NCBI GenBank assembly: GCA_034190875.2
Contig: CM067348.1
Coordinates: forward strand, 22,864,222 to 22,928,221
DNA: 64,000 nt
Source: Urechis unicinctus
Lineage: Eukaryota; Annelida; Polychaeta; Xenopneusta; Urechidae
Direction: 5' to 3'
Every line of letters starts with the position of its first letter. Positions within the stretch are counted from its first letter, which is position 1. The translations under genes were made by a program, and so were the position numbers. A model generated the notes under the pieces. That model made no database searches, was not told the DNA's origin, and saw only the letters and a program-made list of their open reading frames with translations. Positions 63,101 through 64,000 of this stretch are shown here, piece by piece.

Positions 63101-63707
63101 AACAACGCTACAGTCATAATGCCGAGTGAAAACCTTCATGCGCTCCCAACCCCGCAAGTTTATGGAATTGATTAAGTTTGGACGTCGCGGATTAAATTTT
63201 TCAACCGTTGAACTCAATGAAATGTTTACTTGTCTGCAACTGATATTACCAATCGGAGAATAGCTTTAATTTGTGCACAACTAAATCAGCCAATCAGAGG
63301 ACTGCTTTTACTTGAGAGATTAATCTACTAATTAGTGTTTAACTTCCGCGCAACTAATTCAGGATGCCCAGCATGAGACTGGTTAGGGGCAATTGGTATT
63401 GATCTTAGTGTATAAACACGTGTTTCCGTTTGATTTATGGAGAGTTACCCACCGGCTTAGTGAATTTAATATGATATTGTTTAATTCAAAGGGACAAATA
63501 ACTTATTACTATTGTAAGTGTAATAGTATACACACATTTGCCTGCTGCACACATTAGCCAGATGATAATTTGAGGTGATGATTGTTACCCACAGATCGTA
63601 AACCTGCTGCCACCCACCTGCCACTGGCATGGACCACCAGCAAAGATCAAGAAGAGAAAGAATTCATGAATCAACTGAAAGTGCTCTCAGATAAATACTC
63701 TTCTTAA
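60157..63707 (+). CDS. DHRS12: DHRS12, dehydrogenase/reductase SDR family member 12, complete, nine exons
   Basis: Short-chain dehydrogenase/reductase, predicted NAD(P)(H)-dependent oxidoreductase; the physiological substrate is not established. Exons: 60157-60212, 60470-60603, 60826-60908, 61448-61543, 61720-61801, 61954-62015, 62239-62437, 62805-62942, 63595-63707; 963 nt, 320 aa (human about 317), phases consistent. Motifs: cofactor-binding TGANSGIG (46-53), NNAG (125-128), active-site Ser in VSSGG (174-178), catalytic YAQNK (203-207). Also DHRS12-typical CMVNKRE, GGMLVQKL, FDGTMVYAQNKRQQV, HFSSMHPGWADTPG and DRKPAATHLPLAW. N-terminal MSFFRNAIWFVKGLSEYTKS matches the family start, supporting the chosen ATG. 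All catalytic residues intact. Intron 1 contains a 53-bp transposon-like element and intron 8 a hairpin beside the donor. Confidence 0.95.
60266..60318 (-). mobile_element. TAG...CTA element family 1, 53-bp micro-copy in DHRS12 intron 1
   Basis: TAGCTCCGGTCGTAACGG at one end and CAGACGTCTTGTAGGGCTA at the other, with almost no middle. The 9-mer ATGGAAGTA is present exactly on both sides (60257-60265 and 60319-60327). Cleanest short copy of the family. Confidence 0.85.
62958..63064. repeat. 107-bp fold-back repeat in DHRS12 intron 8
   Basis: CACAGGCA...TTCGGACATCATGATTTT pairs with AAAATCATGATGTCCGGA...TGCCTGTG around a TGATATATCA centre. Looks like a palindromic MITE. Starts 15 bp after the exon 8 splice junction at 62942, so a hairpin in the pre-mRNA could form right beside the donor. 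No clear target duplication. Confidence 0.75.
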
Positions 63708-63866
63708 AGTACATCTGCTACATGTGGGAACAAAATGTCATTAACTTTGTACTTCATATGTTAAATTGTTTTTGTCATACCTGGTACTCATTCTCTCTTT
63801 ACACATTCCTGATGCACAATATGGACTGATCATACCTTTTCTGTAGATTGACCTCTTAGGTATGTG

Positions 63867-63913
63867 TATGTATATATATATATATATATATAGATATATA
63901 TATATATATAGAT

Positions 63914-63966
<53 letters not shown>

Positions 63967-64000
63967 CATACATACATACATACATACATACATACATACA
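63867..64000. repeat. (TA)n and (CATA)n microsatellite at the right window edge
   Basis: TA dinucleotide with a few GATA interruptions to about 63961, then ten CATA units to the last base, continuing beyond the window. Lies 160 bp past the DHRS12 stop; no AATAAA was seen between. Confidence 0.95.

Overview
Eukaryotic (animal) genomic DNA, not bacterial. Coding sequence is split into short exons with GT-AG introns, and most of the window is intron, intergenic DNA, minisatellites and AT-rich microsatellites. The four genes recognised are conserved bilaterian genes. The repeat landscape and a SINE-like 'GTCGCCTCTTACGA' segment suggest a lophotrochozoan invertebrate, possibly a mollusc; that placement is inference only.

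Layout. (1) 1-15078, minus strand: the 5' part of an arrestin gene. I reconstructed eight coding exons (249 codons) including a 31-bp microexon and a far-upstream first exon; the gene runs off the left edge. Its introns hold many tandem repeats. (2) 15079-38184: about 23 kb with no gene I can support. It contains a (TA)n(GA)n tract, a nearly identical 3.83-kb direct tandem duplication (15831-23484), large (TA)n fields and several DNA-transposon-like elements. (3) 38185-48317, minus strand: complete SAP130 (Sin3A-associated protein 130), 23 coding exons, 1190 codons plus stop, with one apparent GC-AG intron. (4) 48318-55923: intergenic, dominated by a roughly 1.8-kb array of 56-59-bp repeats; possible unrecognised plus-strand exons. 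(5) 55924-59575, minus strand: complete MED11 (Mediator head subunit), three exons. (6) 60157-63707, plus strand: complete DHRS12 (short-chain dehydrogenase/reductase), nine exons, divergent from MED11 across a shared 581-bp 5' region. (7) 63708-64000: 3' flank ending in TA and CATA microsatellite.

Functions are separate: arrestin acts in GPCR desensitisation, SAP130 in the Sin3-HDAC corepressor, MED11 in RNA polymerase II initiation, DHRS12 as a probable oxidoreductase. No operon-like relationship is implied.

The most interesting signal is a set of DNA-transposon-like elements whose ends are TAG...CTA and which sit between direct repeats of 9 bp. Nine copies in three sequence families were found: long copies of 603-794 bp and micro-copies of only 53-113 bp. 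Two micro-copies flank DHRS12 exon 1 and one long copy lies in MED11 intron 1. All splice sites, products and repeat boundaries were read by eye; no alignment, database search or transcript data were available.
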